Part shown: positions 16,382 through 24,240 of the stretch, one piece after another
How positions within the stretch are numbered: the stretch's first letter is position 1
How the letters are laid out: every line of letters starts with the position of its first letter
Source: Streptomyces sp. NBRC 109706
GTDB taxonomy: Bacteria > Actinomycetota > Actinomycetes > Streptomycetales > Streptomycetaceae
Length of the DNA stretch: 64,000 nucleotides
Assembly (NCBI RefSeq): GCF_000974485.1
Contig: NZ_BBOM01000013.1
Span: 1-64,000 of the forward strand
Reading direction: 5' to 3'
Position numbers and translations under genes: made by a program
Notes under the pieces: model-generated
The model's input: only the letters and a program-made list of their open reading frames with translations
Told to the model about the DNA's origin: nothing
Databases searched by the model: none

Positions 16382-16535
16382 CCCATGGGACCGCCCCGGG
16401 CACCAGCCGTGGGAGCACGGCGTCGGCGGGACGGAAGCGCCGGCCGGCGGCCGCGCGCCGACGCTCCGGGACCGGCAGTGGCCATCAACCGTCCCGGGAA
16501 GCCCGGTCCGGCTCGCCGCCAGCCCGTACAGAGGA

Positions 16536-16557
16536 CGTTTATGGAACGTCTACCGAC
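16536..16557 (+). promoter_or_regulatory. 11-bp spaced direct repeat (SARP/PhoP-like site)
   Basis: CGTTTATGGAA (16536-16546) is followed directly by CGTCTACCGAC (16547-16557); the heptamers CGTTTAT and CGTCTAC differ at two positions and are 11 bp apart. The first heptamer is identical to that in the repeats near afsS. It ends 18 bp before the ATG at 16576. Confidence 0.4.
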
Positions 16558-16575
16558 ACCGACGAGGCTGGGCAC

Positions 16576-17244
16576 ATGTCGGGAGATCAACATGGTGGGG
16601 GGCGCTGGTCCGGTCCGGCCGACGTGCTCACCCACGGCCAGCTGCTGCGCATGGGGGACCAGGCCAGCGCCGCCCTGCTGAGCCACGGGGTCCGCGCCCA
16701 GGACCCGGTGGCCGTGCAACTGCCCATGTGCCTTGAGTCGGTGGTGATCACCCTGGCCTGCCTGAAGATCGGCGCCCAGCGGATCACCCTGCCCATCGGG
16801 AACAACCGGGATGTTGTGCGCGACCGCCTCAACACCAGCGGGGCCCGGGTGGTGATCTGCGCGGACGCCTGTGAGGCCGACGGGCGGGTGCACAACGTCA
16901 AGGCCAACATGGACCGGACTCTCGCCGGCTGCCCCAAGGTGGAAAAGGTCCTGGTGGTCAGGCAGCTCGCGCGCCCCGTGCCCTGGGAGCCGGGGCGGGA
17001 CCGCTGGTGGCACGAGGATCTGACGCCTCGGACGCTGCCGCCCCGGCCGTATCCTGGCCATATGAGCGCGGACATCCCACCGACGGGCGGCACCCCGGGC
17101 ACCGAAGAGCTGGTCTTCGACGACCCGCTGTCGAGCCGTTCCCCGGACGACAGTGACCACGGCTGGGGCGAGGACCCCACCCAGGAGGCATCCGAAGGCA
17201 ACCTGCTGCGCCTGATCAACGAGCGTCCGCCGCACCACCTCTGA
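16576..17244 (+). CDS. Acetyl-CoA-synthetase-like fragment fused to a small conserved-looking protein
   Basis: The open frame from ATG 16576 encodes 222 residues in two unlike parts. Residues 1-155 read as an internal slice of acetyl-CoA synthetase: VAVQLPMCLESVVITLACLK, RDRLNTSGARVVICADAC, CPKVEKVLVVRQ and GRDRWWHEDL, in the family order. The P-loop, adenylation motifs and C-terminal domain are absent, so it cannot be an active ligase. From Met163 (ATG 17062) the text changes to an acidic 60-residue protein, MSADIPPTGG to ERPPHHL, with its own leaderless-type promoter; this part may be the real gene and the upstream part a decayed remnant. Function unknown. Confidence 0.55.
   Translation: MSGDQHGGGRWSGPADVLTHGQLLRMGDQASAALLSHGVRAQDPVAVQLPMCLESVVITLACLKIGAQRITLPIGNNRDVVRDRLNTSGARVVICADACEADGRVHNVKANMDRTLAGCPKVEKVLVVRQLARPVPWEPGRDRWWHEDLTPRTLPPRPYPGHMSADIPPTGGTPGTEELVFDDPLSSRSPDDSDHGWGEDPTQEASEGNLLRLINERPPHHL
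17050..17061 (+). promoter_or_regulatory. -10 element for a leaderless start at ATG 17062
   Basis: TATCCT (17050-17055, a TAnnnT hexamer) lies 6 bp before ATG 17062, and there is no Shine-Dalgarno sequence. This is the spacing of leaderless transcripts in actinobacteria, whose first base is the A of the start codon. Confidence 0.5.
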
Positions 17245-17267
17245 GCCGCCCCCGGCGGCCAGGGCCC

Positions 17268-17870
17268 TCAGCTCTCGCGGTCCCCGCCCGTCGCGGCGGA
17301 ATCCGCTCCCTCGCCGGCGGCGCCCTCCGGCGCCGGACGCTGGGCCCCGACCGTGGCAGTGCCGCCGACAGCGCCCGAGCCACCGGAGCCACCGGCGGAG
17401 CCGCCCGCCGCCCGCAGCGCCACCAGCTCGTCCCTGATCTCGGCCAGCAGCTCCAGATCGGTCTTCGCTGCCGGCTCCACCGGCTGCTTGGCCTTGCGCC
17501 GCGCCAGATAGCGGGTCATCGGCAGGATCATCAGGAAGTAGACCACCGCCGCCGTGATCAGGAAGGTCAGCGAGGCGCTGATCACCGAGCCCCAGTTGAT
17601 CGGGATGCCCTGCATCACGCCGTCCACCTCCTTGCAGGGACCGCGGAGGCAGGACTGGTACTCGTTGAGGTCCTGGGTGCCGAAGGCGCCCACCAGGGGG
17701 TTGATCACCCCCTCCACCACCGAGTTCACAATGTTGGTGAACGCGGCGCCGATGACCACGGCCACCGCCAGATCCACCACGTTCCCGCGCATCAGGAACT
17801 CGCGGAAGCCGGCCAGCACCCCTCTCACCTCGGTGAGAGCCCGCTTGCCGTCCCGATCTTCCTCGCTCAC
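17268..17870 (-). CDS. mscL: Large-conductance mechanosensitive channel
   Basis: MscL opens under membrane tension and releases solutes during hypo-osmotic shock. The 200-residue protein has the N-terminal amphipathic helix and first transmembrane helix (GFREFLMRGNVVDLAVAVVIGAAFTNIVNSVVEGVINPLVG as a block at about 23-63), a periplasmic loop with two Cys (SCLRGPC), the second helix (SLTFLITAAVVYFLMI) and the cytoplasmic bundle (ELLAEIRDEL). The Gly/Ala/Ser-rich tail of about 45 residues is longer than in Escherichia coli. GTG 17870 is chosen because the upstream 26 codons would put unrelated sequence before the S1 helix, and GAGGCGA precedes it. Confidence 0.93.
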   Translation of the reverse strand: MSEEDRDGKRALTEVRGVLAGFREFLMRGNVVDLAVAVVIGAAFTNIVNSVVEGVINPLVGAFGTQDLNEYQSCLRGPCKEVDGVMQGIPINWGSVISASLTFLITAAVVYFLMILPMTRYLARRKAKQPVEPAAKTDLELLAEIRDELVALRAAGGSAGGSGGSGAVGGTATVGAQRPAPEGAAGEGADSAATGGDRES

Positions 17871-18002
17871 CGTCTCGCCTCTCTTCCGCCCCGCTCGGCC
17901 GCCGCACATCGCGCCGGCCCCGGGGACCCTGGAATCCGTGCGGGTCACCGTGCAACACGCTGCGGGAAGCTGTCCAATCAGGCCACCCTCGCCACCGGAC
18001 GC

Positions 18003-18800
18003 TCACCATCGCGCGACCACCAGCGTGGAACCCGCCGCCGCGCCCGCCAGCGCGGCCGCCGTGTCGGAGTCGACGGAGACCACCAGCCGGGCGCCGAGAC
18101 CTCCCGACTCGAGCCCCGGGGCGAGCGCCGCGCCCTGCCCGGCATCCGGCCCGCCCGGTGGTTCGGGCACCTCGGCCACCCTGGCGCCGCCGGCGACCAG
18201 CCTCGCCTCGGGCACAACGGCGGAGGCTCCCTCCGCCACCGCTCCCGCCCCCGACGGCGGGGTGGCGAACACGTCGACGCGATCTCCCGGTTTGAGCGAG
18301 CGGACCGAGGCCGGGTCCGCGATCGGCAGCGTCAACGAGAGCTGCCTCGGCTCCGCGGCGGGCGCCCGTTGCTCCGCGACATCGGCATCCGCTCCTCCGG
18401 CAGCGGCCGTCGCATCGCCGCTGACCAGGGCGTTCGGCGGGCTCGCCGGCTCGCCGCCGGGGTCGGGCAGCAACAGCGACAGGAGCGCAGCCAGCAGCGC
18501 GAGCACCCCGGCGACCGGCCGCCGCCGGCGCAGCAGCCACCGCAACGATCGACGGGAGCCACGCGGGCGGATGGGCGCGAAGGACGGCACCACGCCGAAC
18601 TCCGGCGCGCGGGCACCAGCGCCGGACGGGGCCCGCGCGGCCGGCCTCCGCCGGGGGCCGTCGCCGACCGCCGCCCAAGCGGGGGGTGGGCGCTCGTCGG
18701 GGGCGGGGCCCCGGCGGGCGTGCTGGATGGGATCGGGGGGCACGGCGGGGACGCCGGGCCTCCTCTGGGCCGCTTCGGCGGCATCCGTACAGAGACTCAT
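18003..18800 (-). CDS. SAF-domain membrane-anchored protein
   Basis: A 265-residue protein: a Pro/Arg/Ala-rich, probably disordered cytoplasmic N-terminus, one transmembrane helix (RPVAGVLALLAALLSLLL, around residue 100), then an exported SAF-type beta-clip domain (LPIADPASVRSLKPGDRVDVFA and later RLVVSVDSDTAAALAG). SAF domains of this class occur in CpaB/RcpC-like pilus assembly and flagellar P-ring proteins, but no pilus genes are near. ATG 18800 is preferred; in-frame sequence further up reads across a promoter-like stretch with two DnaA boxes. Function unknown. Confidence 0.75.
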   Translation of the reverse strand: MSLCTDAAEAAQRRPGVPAVPPDPIQHARRGPAPDERPPPAWAAVGDGPRRRPAARAPSGAGARAPEFGVVPSFAPIRPRGSRRSLRWLLRRRRPVAGVLALLAALLSLLLPDPGGEPASPPNALVSGDATAAAGGADADVAEQRAPAAEPRQLSLTLPIADPASVRSLKPGDRVDVFATPPSGAGAVAEGASAVVPEARLVAGGARVAEVPEPPGGPDAGQGAALAPGLESGGLGARLVVSVDSDTAAALAGAAAGSTLVVARW

Positions 18801-18841
18801 GACGCCCACCCTGCACGCCGCGCGAAAATCTCGCCGAAGCC

Positions 18842-18868
18842 TGTGGACAACCTCTGACCTGTGGAAAA
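18842..18868. promoter_or_regulatory. Two DnaA-box sequences upstream of the SAF gene
   Basis: On the minus strand these read TTGTCCACA (18850-18842, a perfect Streptomyces DnaA box) and TTTTCCACA (18868-18860, one or two mismatches), in the same orientation and 18 bp apart. They sit 42-68 bp upstream of the SAF-domain gene. Confidence 0.5.
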
Positions 18869-18872
18869 GCCC

Positions 18873-18890
18873 ATCACCCGAACGAGTGAT
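18873..18890. promoter_or_regulatory. Imperfect palindrome next to DnaA boxes
   Basis: ATCACCCGAACGAGTGAT matches its own complement at seven of nine positions (outer ATCAC/GTGAT arms perfect). It could be an operator for the SAF-domain gene; the binding protein is unknown. Confidence 0.4.
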
Positions 18891-18996
18891 ACCGCGCCGA
18901 CGCACTGGCTGAACAGCCGTCACCCCAGGGAGACTTCTTCATGGGTCGGCCCCGGCCGGTCCATGGGGCGGCCCAGGCCGGCAGGGCCGGCCCGCG

Positions 18997-19012
18997 AGCC
19001 CCGCCCGGGGCT
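18997..19012. terminator. Short hairpin downstream of mtnP
   Basis: AGCCCCG and CGGGGCT pair perfectly over 7 bp with a 2-nt loop, 12 bp past the stop of the minus-strand phosphorylase gene. Confidence 0.5.
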
Positions 19013-19024
19013 GACGGGCAATCC

Positions 19025-19891
19025 CTACGGCAGGGTGATGCCCGGGTCCTGCCCCAGCAGCCCCGTGGCGCAGAGACAGTCACGCTCCCTCGGCAGCCCG
19101 CCCACGACATCGAAGAGCACGTCCCTCAGCCGCCCGACGTTGCGGCCGAAGACTTCGAGCACCTCCGCGTGCGAGACGCCCTCGCCCGCCTCCGCGCCCG
19201 CGTCAAGGTCGGTGACCAGGGCCAACGACGTGTAGCACAGCTCAAGTTCGCGGGCGAGGATCGCCTCGGGGTGGCCCGTCATCCCGACCACGGACCAGCC
19301 CTGGGCCGCGTGCCAGCGGGATTCGGCCCGGGTGGAGAAGCGCGGCCCCTCGATCACGCACATGGTGCCGCCGTCCACCGCGTCCCAGTCCCGGGCCCGC
19401 GCGGCCCCCAGGGCCACCCGGCGGCCGACGGGGCAGTAGGGGTCGGCCAGCGAGACATGCACCACGTTCGACCGCTGCCCGTCCGGACGCGTCTCACCGT
19501 CGTAGAACGTGCCCACCCGGGTCTTGGTGCGATCCACGAGCTGATCGGGCACCAGCAGCGTGCCGGGGCCGTACTCGGGCCGCAGGCCGCCCACCGCGCA
19601 CGGCCCCAGCACCTGGCGCACGCCCACGGACCGGAGCGCCCAGAGGTTGGCCCGGTAGTTGATCCGGGCCGGGGGCAGATGGTGGCCCCGGCCGTGGCGC
19701 GGCAGGAACGCCACCCGGCGGCCGGCGATCTCGCCCAGGAACAGGGAGTCGCTGGGCGCGCCATAGGGCGTATCGACTGTGATCTCCGTCACGTCGTCCA
19801 GGAACGAGTAGAACCCGGAGCCGCCGATGACACCGATCTCGGCGGCCTCGACGCCGACGGAGTCGGCCGCCTCCGCGCCGGCAGGGCTCAT
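19025..19891 (-). CDS. mtnP: S-methyl-5'-thioadenosine phosphorylase
   Basis: A 288-residue purine-nucleoside-phosphorylase-family enzyme splitting methylthioadenosine, the by-product of polyamine and other SAM-dependent syntheses, into adenine and methylthioribose-1-phosphate. Signatures: IGVIGGSGFYSFL at the phosphate site, FLPRHGRGHHLPPARINYRAN near residue 62, GGTMCVIEGPRFSTRAESRW with the substrate-facing Met, and MTGHPEAILARELELCYTSLALVTDLDAG near 210. The ATG overlaps the stop of the upstream FmdB-type gene as ATGA, so the two are co-translated and should share the stress-type promoter at 20302. Members acting on inosine also exist. Confidence 0.9.
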   Translation of the reverse strand: MSPAGAEAADSVGVEAAEIGVIGGSGFYSFLDDVTEITVDTPYGAPSDSLFLGEIAGRRVAFLPRHGRGHHLPPARINYRANLWALRSVGVRQVLGPCAVGGLRPEYGPGTLLVPDQLVDRTKTRVGTFYDGETRPDGQRSNVVHVSLADPYCPVGRRVALGAARARDWDAVDGGTMCVIEGPRFSTRAESRWHAAQGWSVVGMTGHPEAILARELELCYTSLALVTDLDAGAEAGEGVSHAEVLEVFGRNVGRLRDVLFDVVGGLPRERDCLCATGLLGQDPGITLP

Positions 19892-20268
19892 GCGGCGGAC
19901 GCCGCGGTGCCCGTGCTCTTGCTCGACGAGCCGCTGGTGAGCCCGGCGCCGCCCGTGGTGGCCGACCCGCCCGAGGACGAGGACGAGGAGGACGAGGAGT
20001 CCGAGCCGGACTTCGAGGAGTCGCCGGACGAGGTGGTGGCCTTCTCGCCACTCTTGGACCCACTGGAGGCCGGGGTACTGCTGGACGAGGCGTTCCGGCT
20101 GTCATTCCGGTAGAAGCCGGAGCCCTTGAAGACGATGCCGACCGCCGAGTAGACCTTTTTGAGGCGCCCCTGACAGTTGGGGCACTCGGTCAGGGCGTCA
20201 TCGGTGAACTTCTGCACCACCTCAAGACCCTCGTCGCACGCGGTGCACTGGTACTGATAGGTCGGCAC
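19888..20268 (-). CDS. FmdB-type zinc-ribbon protein, probable redox-regulated chaperone (Ruc-like)
   Basis: A 126-residue protein with an N-terminal zinc ribbon (PTYQYQCTAC and later ECPNCQGRLKKVYSAVGIVFKG) followed from about residue 58 by a Ser/Gly/Thr-rich, surely disordered tail. Mycobacterial Rv0991c (Ruc), of the same build, is a chaperone activated when its zinc cysteines are oxidised and controlled by HrcA; I infer the same role here. GTG 20268 is fixed by AGGAGG at 20277-20272 (6 nt away) and by the usual PTYxYxC beginning. A CIRCE box abuts the ribosome binding site and overlaps a sigma-R-like promoter, which strongly supports a heat and thiol-stress role. Confidence 0.83.
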   Translation of the reverse strand: MPTYQYQCTACDEGLEVVQKFTDDALTECPNCQGRLKKVYSAVGIVFKGSGFYRNDSRNASSSSTPASSGSKSGEKATTSSGDSSKSGSDSSSSSSSSSGGSATTGGAGLTSGSSSKSTGTAASAA

Positions 20269-20277
20269 GTCTTCCTC

Positions 20278-20304
20278 CTGGCACTCTGCACTGTGGAGTG
20301 CTAA
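20278..20304. promoter_or_regulatory. CIRCE element (HrcA operator)
   Basis: On the minus strand the left arm is TTAGCACTC (perfect, 20304-20296), the spacer 9 nt and the right arm GAGTGCCAG (20286-20278, seven of nine matches to GAGTGCTAA). The consensus is TTAGCACTC-N9-GAGTGCTAA. It ends against the ribosome binding site of the FmdB-type gene. HrcA binding here would block transcription when heat stress is absent. Confidence 0.82.
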
Positions 20305-20328
20305 CGACGACCCATCGTGCAACATTCC
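20302..20328 (-). promoter_or_regulatory. Sigma-R-like promoter overlapping CIRCE
   Basis: On the minus strand, GGAAT (20328-20324) and GTTA (20305-20302) are separated by 18 bp, the sigma-R spacing and the same element pair as found at hrdD. The -10 GTTA shares three bases with the CIRCE arm, so HrcA would cover the -10. Confidence 0.65.
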
Positions 20329-20650
20329 ACCGCCGGAAGTCCACCGGCGCCCCCTCCGACGTCGCTCACACCGCCCCGACGGAGCGCGCTCGCCCCCTCC
20401 CACTCCCCCGCACGCCGGAACATTCCGGCACCGTCGCCCGGGGCGCCCGACGGCCGCTCCGCGACCGCCCCCGGCCGTGGCATCGCGGCCCGGACGACAC
20501 CCCGGAGCGCGACGGTTGGCGCGTTTTCACCACACATCGCCCGGCATGGGAGCGCGGCGCCCCGGGCCTCCCACTCCCCGTAGGCTCACCCCAGTGGCCG
20601 TATGTCTATGGTTGCTCCCACCCGCCTCAGCTGCCCTCTGAAGGACAGAG
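20329..20650. other. Gene-free stretch between divergent genes
   Basis: About 320 bp without a credible gene. It must contain the promoter of the acylase-family gene (possible -10 TAGGCT at 20581-20586), but I see no clear operator. GGAACATTCCGG near 20418 is a short palindrome. Confidence 0.3.
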
Positions 20651-23371
20651 ATGCCCGCCAAGAAGCCCAGGCGACGCGGTCGTCTGATCGTGATCGCGCT
20701 CGTCTTGCTGCTCATGGCCGGTCTCGGCTACGGCGCCTACTGGAGCGTCTCCACCGTACGCGCGTCCTTCCCCCAGGTCTCGGGAGAGATCGCCATCGAC
20801 GGACTGTCCGCTCCCGTCTCCGTGGAACGCGACGCCAACGGCATTCCGCAGCTGTACGGGGAGACGGCGGAGGATCTGTTCCGCGCGCAGGGATATGTGC
20901 ACGCCCAGGACCGGTTCTGGGAAATGGATGTGCGCCGCCATCTGACCGCGGGGCGACTTTCGGAGATGTTTGGCGAAGACCAGGTCGAGACCGATGCGTT
21001 TCTACGAACGCTCGGCTGGCACCGGGTCGCGCAGGAGGAATACGACAACGAACTTTCGGATGAGACCAAGGACTTCCTGGTCGCCTACTCCGAGGGCGTC
21101 AACGCCTACCTGGCCGAGCACAGCGTGGAGGAGATCTCCGTCGAGTACGCCGCGCTCGACCTGGTGAACGACTACCGCCCCGAGGAGTGGCGGCCGGTCG
21201 ACTCGGTGGCCTGGCTGAAGGCGATGGCCTGGGATCTGCGCGGCAACATGGAGGACGAGATCGACCGGGCGTTCCTGACGGAACGCCTCACTCCCGAGCA
21301 GGTCGAGGAGCTGTATCCGGCCTATCCGTACGATCGGAACCGACCGATCGTGACCGAGAACGGCGCGGAGAACGGGGACATCTACCCGGCCGACGCGCTG
21401 CCCGACGACGCGGCCGAGGCAGCGGACGGGGTCTCGACCCAGCTGTCCTCGCTCTCCGAGACCCTGGACGAGATCCCCGCGTTGCTCGGCCCCAACGGCA
21501 GCGGCATCGGATCCAACTCCTGGGTGGTGCACGGCGACTACACCACCACCGGGGCGCCCCTGCTGGCCAACGACCCGCATCTGGCCCCCTCCCTGCCCGG
21601 CGTCTGGTACCAGATGGGCCTGCACTGCGTCGAGGTCTCGGCGGAGTGCCCCTATGACGTCTCCGGCTTCACCTTCTCCGGAATGCCGGGCGTGATCATC
21701 GGACACAACCAGAACATCGCCTGGGGGCTTACCAATCTCGGCGCGGATGTGACCGATCTCCGACTGGAGAAGCTCGATCACGGCAAGTATCTGCGCGATG
21801 GCGAGCAGATCGCCTATGAAACCCGGACCGAGGAAATTCGGGTGGCCGGTGGGGAGACCAGGGAGATCACCGTTCGTTCCACGGTCAACGGCCCCATCGT
21901 CTCCGACCGGCACGAGGAGCTGGAGGCGGTCGGGGGCAGCGCTCCGGTGGACGCCGGCGCGCCCGACCGGGGCAGCGGCTACGCGATCTCGCTCAACTGG
22001 ACGGCGCTGGAGCCGACCAACAGCATGGACGCGGTCTTCGGCCTGAACACCGCGACGGACTGGGACGAGTTCAGGGCCGCCGCGCAGGACTTCGCGGTGC
22101 CCTCGCAGAACCTCGTCTACGCCGACACCGCGGGCAACATCGGCTACCAGGCCCCCGGCCTGATCCCGATCAGGGGCACCGGCGACGGCCGCTATCCGTC
22201 CCCCGGCTGGGACTCCTCCTACGACTGGGTCGGCTACATCCCCCAGGAGGAGCTGCCCTGGGAGTTCAACCCGGAGCGGGGCTATATCGTCACCGCCAAC
22301 CAGTCGGTGATCGCCCCGGCCGAGTACCGCTACCACCTCACCGAGGACTGGAGCTACGGCACCCGCAGTCAGCGGATCGAGGATCTGATCCAGGCCACCA
22401 TCGAGGACGGCGGCAAGATCTCGATGGGCGACATGCAGGCGATCCAGCTGGACAACAGCAACGAGATGGCCAAGGTCCTGGTGCCGCACCTGTTGGAGAT
22501 CGAGATCTCCGATCCCTATGTGCGCGACGCCCAGGAGCTGCTTGTGGGCTGGGACTTCAGCCAGGACGCGGACTCACCCGGCGCCGCCTACTACAACGCG
22601 GTCTGGCGCAACCTGCTGCAACTGGCCTTCGGCAACAAGCTGCCCAAGGAACTGCGCGTCGAGGACCAGTGTCTGTGGGTCCCGCCGGCCGACGACTCCG
22701 AGCCCATGGAGGACCTGGACGGCGGCGAGCGGCTGATCGAGGAGTGCGGCGAGCGGGCCCCGGAGAACGCCCAACCGGACGGCGGCGACCGCTGGTTCGA
22801 GGTGGTGCGCAACCTGCTGGAGGACCCGGAGAGCGACTGGTGGAGCACGCCGGCGACCAGCCAGGCCGCCGGCGCCGAGAACCGCGACGAACTGCTCGCC
22901 CGCGCCATGCGCGACGCGCGCTGGGAGCTGACGGCCAAGCTGGGCAAGGACATCGACACCTGGAACTGGGGCCGGCTGCACCGGCTGATGCTCAACAACC
23001 AGACGCTCGGCACCGAGGGTCCCGGCCCCGTGCAGTGGCTGCTCAACCGTGGCCCGTGGAACCTCGCCGGCGGCGCCGACGCGGTGGACGCCAGCAGCTG
23101 GAACGCGGCCGGCGGCTACGACATCACCTGGGTCCCGTCCATGCGGATGATCATCAGCCTGGACGCGTTCGACGACTCCCTGTGGGTCAACCTCACCGGC
23201 GCCTCCGGCCACGCCTACCACGACAACTACACCGACCAGACCGACCTCTGGGCGCGGGGCGAGTATCTGCCCTGGCCCAGCAGCCCGGAAGCGGTCACCG
23301 AACGGTCGGTCAACACACTCACCCTGACCCCGTCCGGAGCGAGTTCGACACCCAACGATCAGAACGAATAA
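20651..23371 (+). CDS. Penicillin acylase family (Ntn) amidohydrolase
   Basis: A 906-residue extracytoplasmic hydrolase. The N-terminus is basic (PAKKPRRRGR) followed by a membrane helix (LIVIALVLLLMAGLGYG) that is a signal peptide or anchor. The alpha chain runs to Gly287; autocleavage before Ser288 in the sequence GIG-SNSW would expose the catalytic serine, the hallmark of this Ntn family, and NDPHLAPSLPGVWYQMGLH follows in the beta chain. LQLDN-type and AGNIGYQ motifs are also present. Relatives cleave penicillins, acyl-homoserine lactones or lipopeptide fatty acids; the substrate is not evident. ATG 20651 has AAGGACAG upstream. It stands alone, convergent with the next gene. Confidence 0.92.
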   Translation: MPAKKPRRRGRLIVIALVLLLMAGLGYGAYWSVSTVRASFPQVSGEIAIDGLSAPVSVERDANGIPQLYGETAEDLFRAQGYVHAQDRFWEMDVRRHLTAGRLSEMFGEDQVETDAFLRTLGWHRVAQEEYDNELSDETKDFLVAYSEGVNAYLAEHSVEEISVEYAALDLVNDYRPEEWRPVDSVAWLKAMAWDLRGNMEDEIDRAFLTERLTPEQVEELYPAYPYDRNRPIVTENGAENGDIYPADALPDDAAEAADGVSTQLSSLSETLDEIPALLGPNGSGIGSNSWVVHGDYTTTGAPLLANDPHLAPSLPGVWYQMGLHCVEVSAECPYDVSGFTFSGMPGVIIGHNQNIAWGLTNLGADVTDLRLEKLDHGKYLRDGEQIAYETRTEEIRVAGGETREITVRSTVNGPIVSDRHEELEAVGGSAPVDAGAPDRGSGYAISLNWTALEPTNSMDAVFGLNTATDWDEFRAAAQDFAVPSQNLVYADTAGNIGYQAPGLIPIRGTGDGRYPSPGWDSSYDWVGYIPQEELPWEFNPERGYIVTANQSVIAPAEYRYHLTEDWSYGTRSQRIEDLIQATIEDGGKISMGDMQAIQLDNSNEMAKVLVPHLLEIEISDPYVRDAQELLVGWDFSQDADSPGAAYYNAVWRNLLQLAFGNKLPKELRVEDQCLWVPPADDSEPMEDLDGGERLIEECGERAPENAQPDGGDRWFEVVRNLLEDPESDWWSTPATSQAAGAENRDELLARAMRDARWELTAKLGKDIDTWNWGRLHRLMLNNQTLGTEGPGPVQWLLNRGPWNLAGGADAVDASSWNAAGGYDITWVPSMRMIISLDAFDDSLWVNLTGASGHAYHDNYTDQTDLWARGEYLPWPSSPEAVTERSVNTLTLTPSGASSTPNDQNE

Positions 23372-23391
23372 GGAACCCGAGGCCGCCGATC

Positions 23392-23421
23392 ACGGACGCG
23401 CCGTTGACGGACGCGCCGTTC
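23392..23421. repeat. 15-bp tandem repeat between convergent genes
   Basis: ACGGACGCGCCGTTG and ACGGACGCGCCGTTC follow each other directly, overlapping the stop codon of the cyclo-ligase gene by two bases. Each copy contains a GC-rich dyad; it may help end transcription. Confidence 0.5.
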
Positions 23422-24031
23422 ACGATCCGAACCGGTGCACGCCCTCCGGGGTGAGCGCCGCGTGCACCGGTCGGTCGTGCGGTTCGCTCGGCAGGGTGTC
23501 GACCAGCTCGTGCCCGTACACCAGGGCGACCAGCGCGGGATCAGCCGTCGAACCGTCGATCCTGGCCAACACCCGGTCGTAGCTGCCGCCGCCCCGCCCC
23601 ATCCGCATCCCGCGCGCGTCGACCGCGAGACCGGGGAGCAGGATCGTGTCCGCCCAGGTCACCGCGGCGCGGCCGAGGCGTCGGCCGGCCGGTTCGAAGA
23701 GCCGTACCCGCCCCGCGTGCTCGGCCTCGACCAACCGTCCCGGCCCCTCGAACTCCGCCCAGTCCAGGTCGTTGTCGGGCAACAACACCGGTAGCAGCAC
23801 CCGGATCCCGCGCTCGCGCAACGCGTTCAGCAGCGGTCGGGTGCCCGGCTCGCGCCCCACCGAGACATAGGCCGCCACCGTGCCCGCCTCGGCCAGCTCG
23901 GTCAGCTCCAGTGCCCCCGCCGCCAGCGCCTCGGCGGCCTGCGCCACCTCGTCGTCGGCGAGCGCGGCACGCACGGCCAGCAGATCACGTCGCACCGCGC
24001 GCTTCAGCCGCGTCGCCTCCGTCACCACCAC
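23420..24031 (-). CDS. 5-formyltetrahydrofolate cyclo-ligase
   Basis: A 203-residue enzyme converting 5-formyl-THF to 5,10-methenyl-THF with ATP. The N-terminal LKRAVRRDLLAVRAAL helix with basic residues, the VAAYVSVGREPGTRPLL segment, ILLPGLAVDARGMRMGRGGGSYDRVLAR (about 133-160; the Gly-rich ATP site) and LVYGHELVDTLPSEPHD are characteristic. The start lies in a run of three GTG codons (24031, 24028, 24025); GGCGAGG upstream suits any. It is divergent from galU. Folate salvage; normally a housekeeping single-copy gene. Confidence 0.92.
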   Translation of the reverse strand: MVVTEATRLKRAVRRDLLAVRAALADDEVAQAAEALAAGALELTELAEAGTVAAYVSVGREPGTRPLLNALRERGIRVLLPVLLPDNDLDWAEFEGPGRLVEAEHAGRVRLFEPAGRRLGRAAVTWADTILLPGLAVDARGMRMGRGGGSYDRVLARIDGSTADPALVALVYGHELVDTLPSEPHDRPVHAALTPEGVHRFGS

Positions 24032-24240
24032 CGCCTCGCCCCCGCCGCGCCGTTCCGGGCTCGCGCCCGATCCGCCATGTGAATAACGCGCATCTTTTCT
24101 TCCACAACCGTCCCTTCAGTCGCCCCAACCAATAACCAGCAGGTAACCCGTACGCAACCCTGGAGCCAAAACCGTTCACAACACGGCGCCTCAGCGGCGG
24201 GTGTCGGTAACGCAGGGACCAGGTGGATAAAGTGACCGGC

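Noticed and set aside
14767..18816. Minus-strand open frame of about 1,350 codons
   Set aside because: Antisense to the MFS exporter and overlapping mscL in another frame; Arg/Gly/Ala-rich text without domains.
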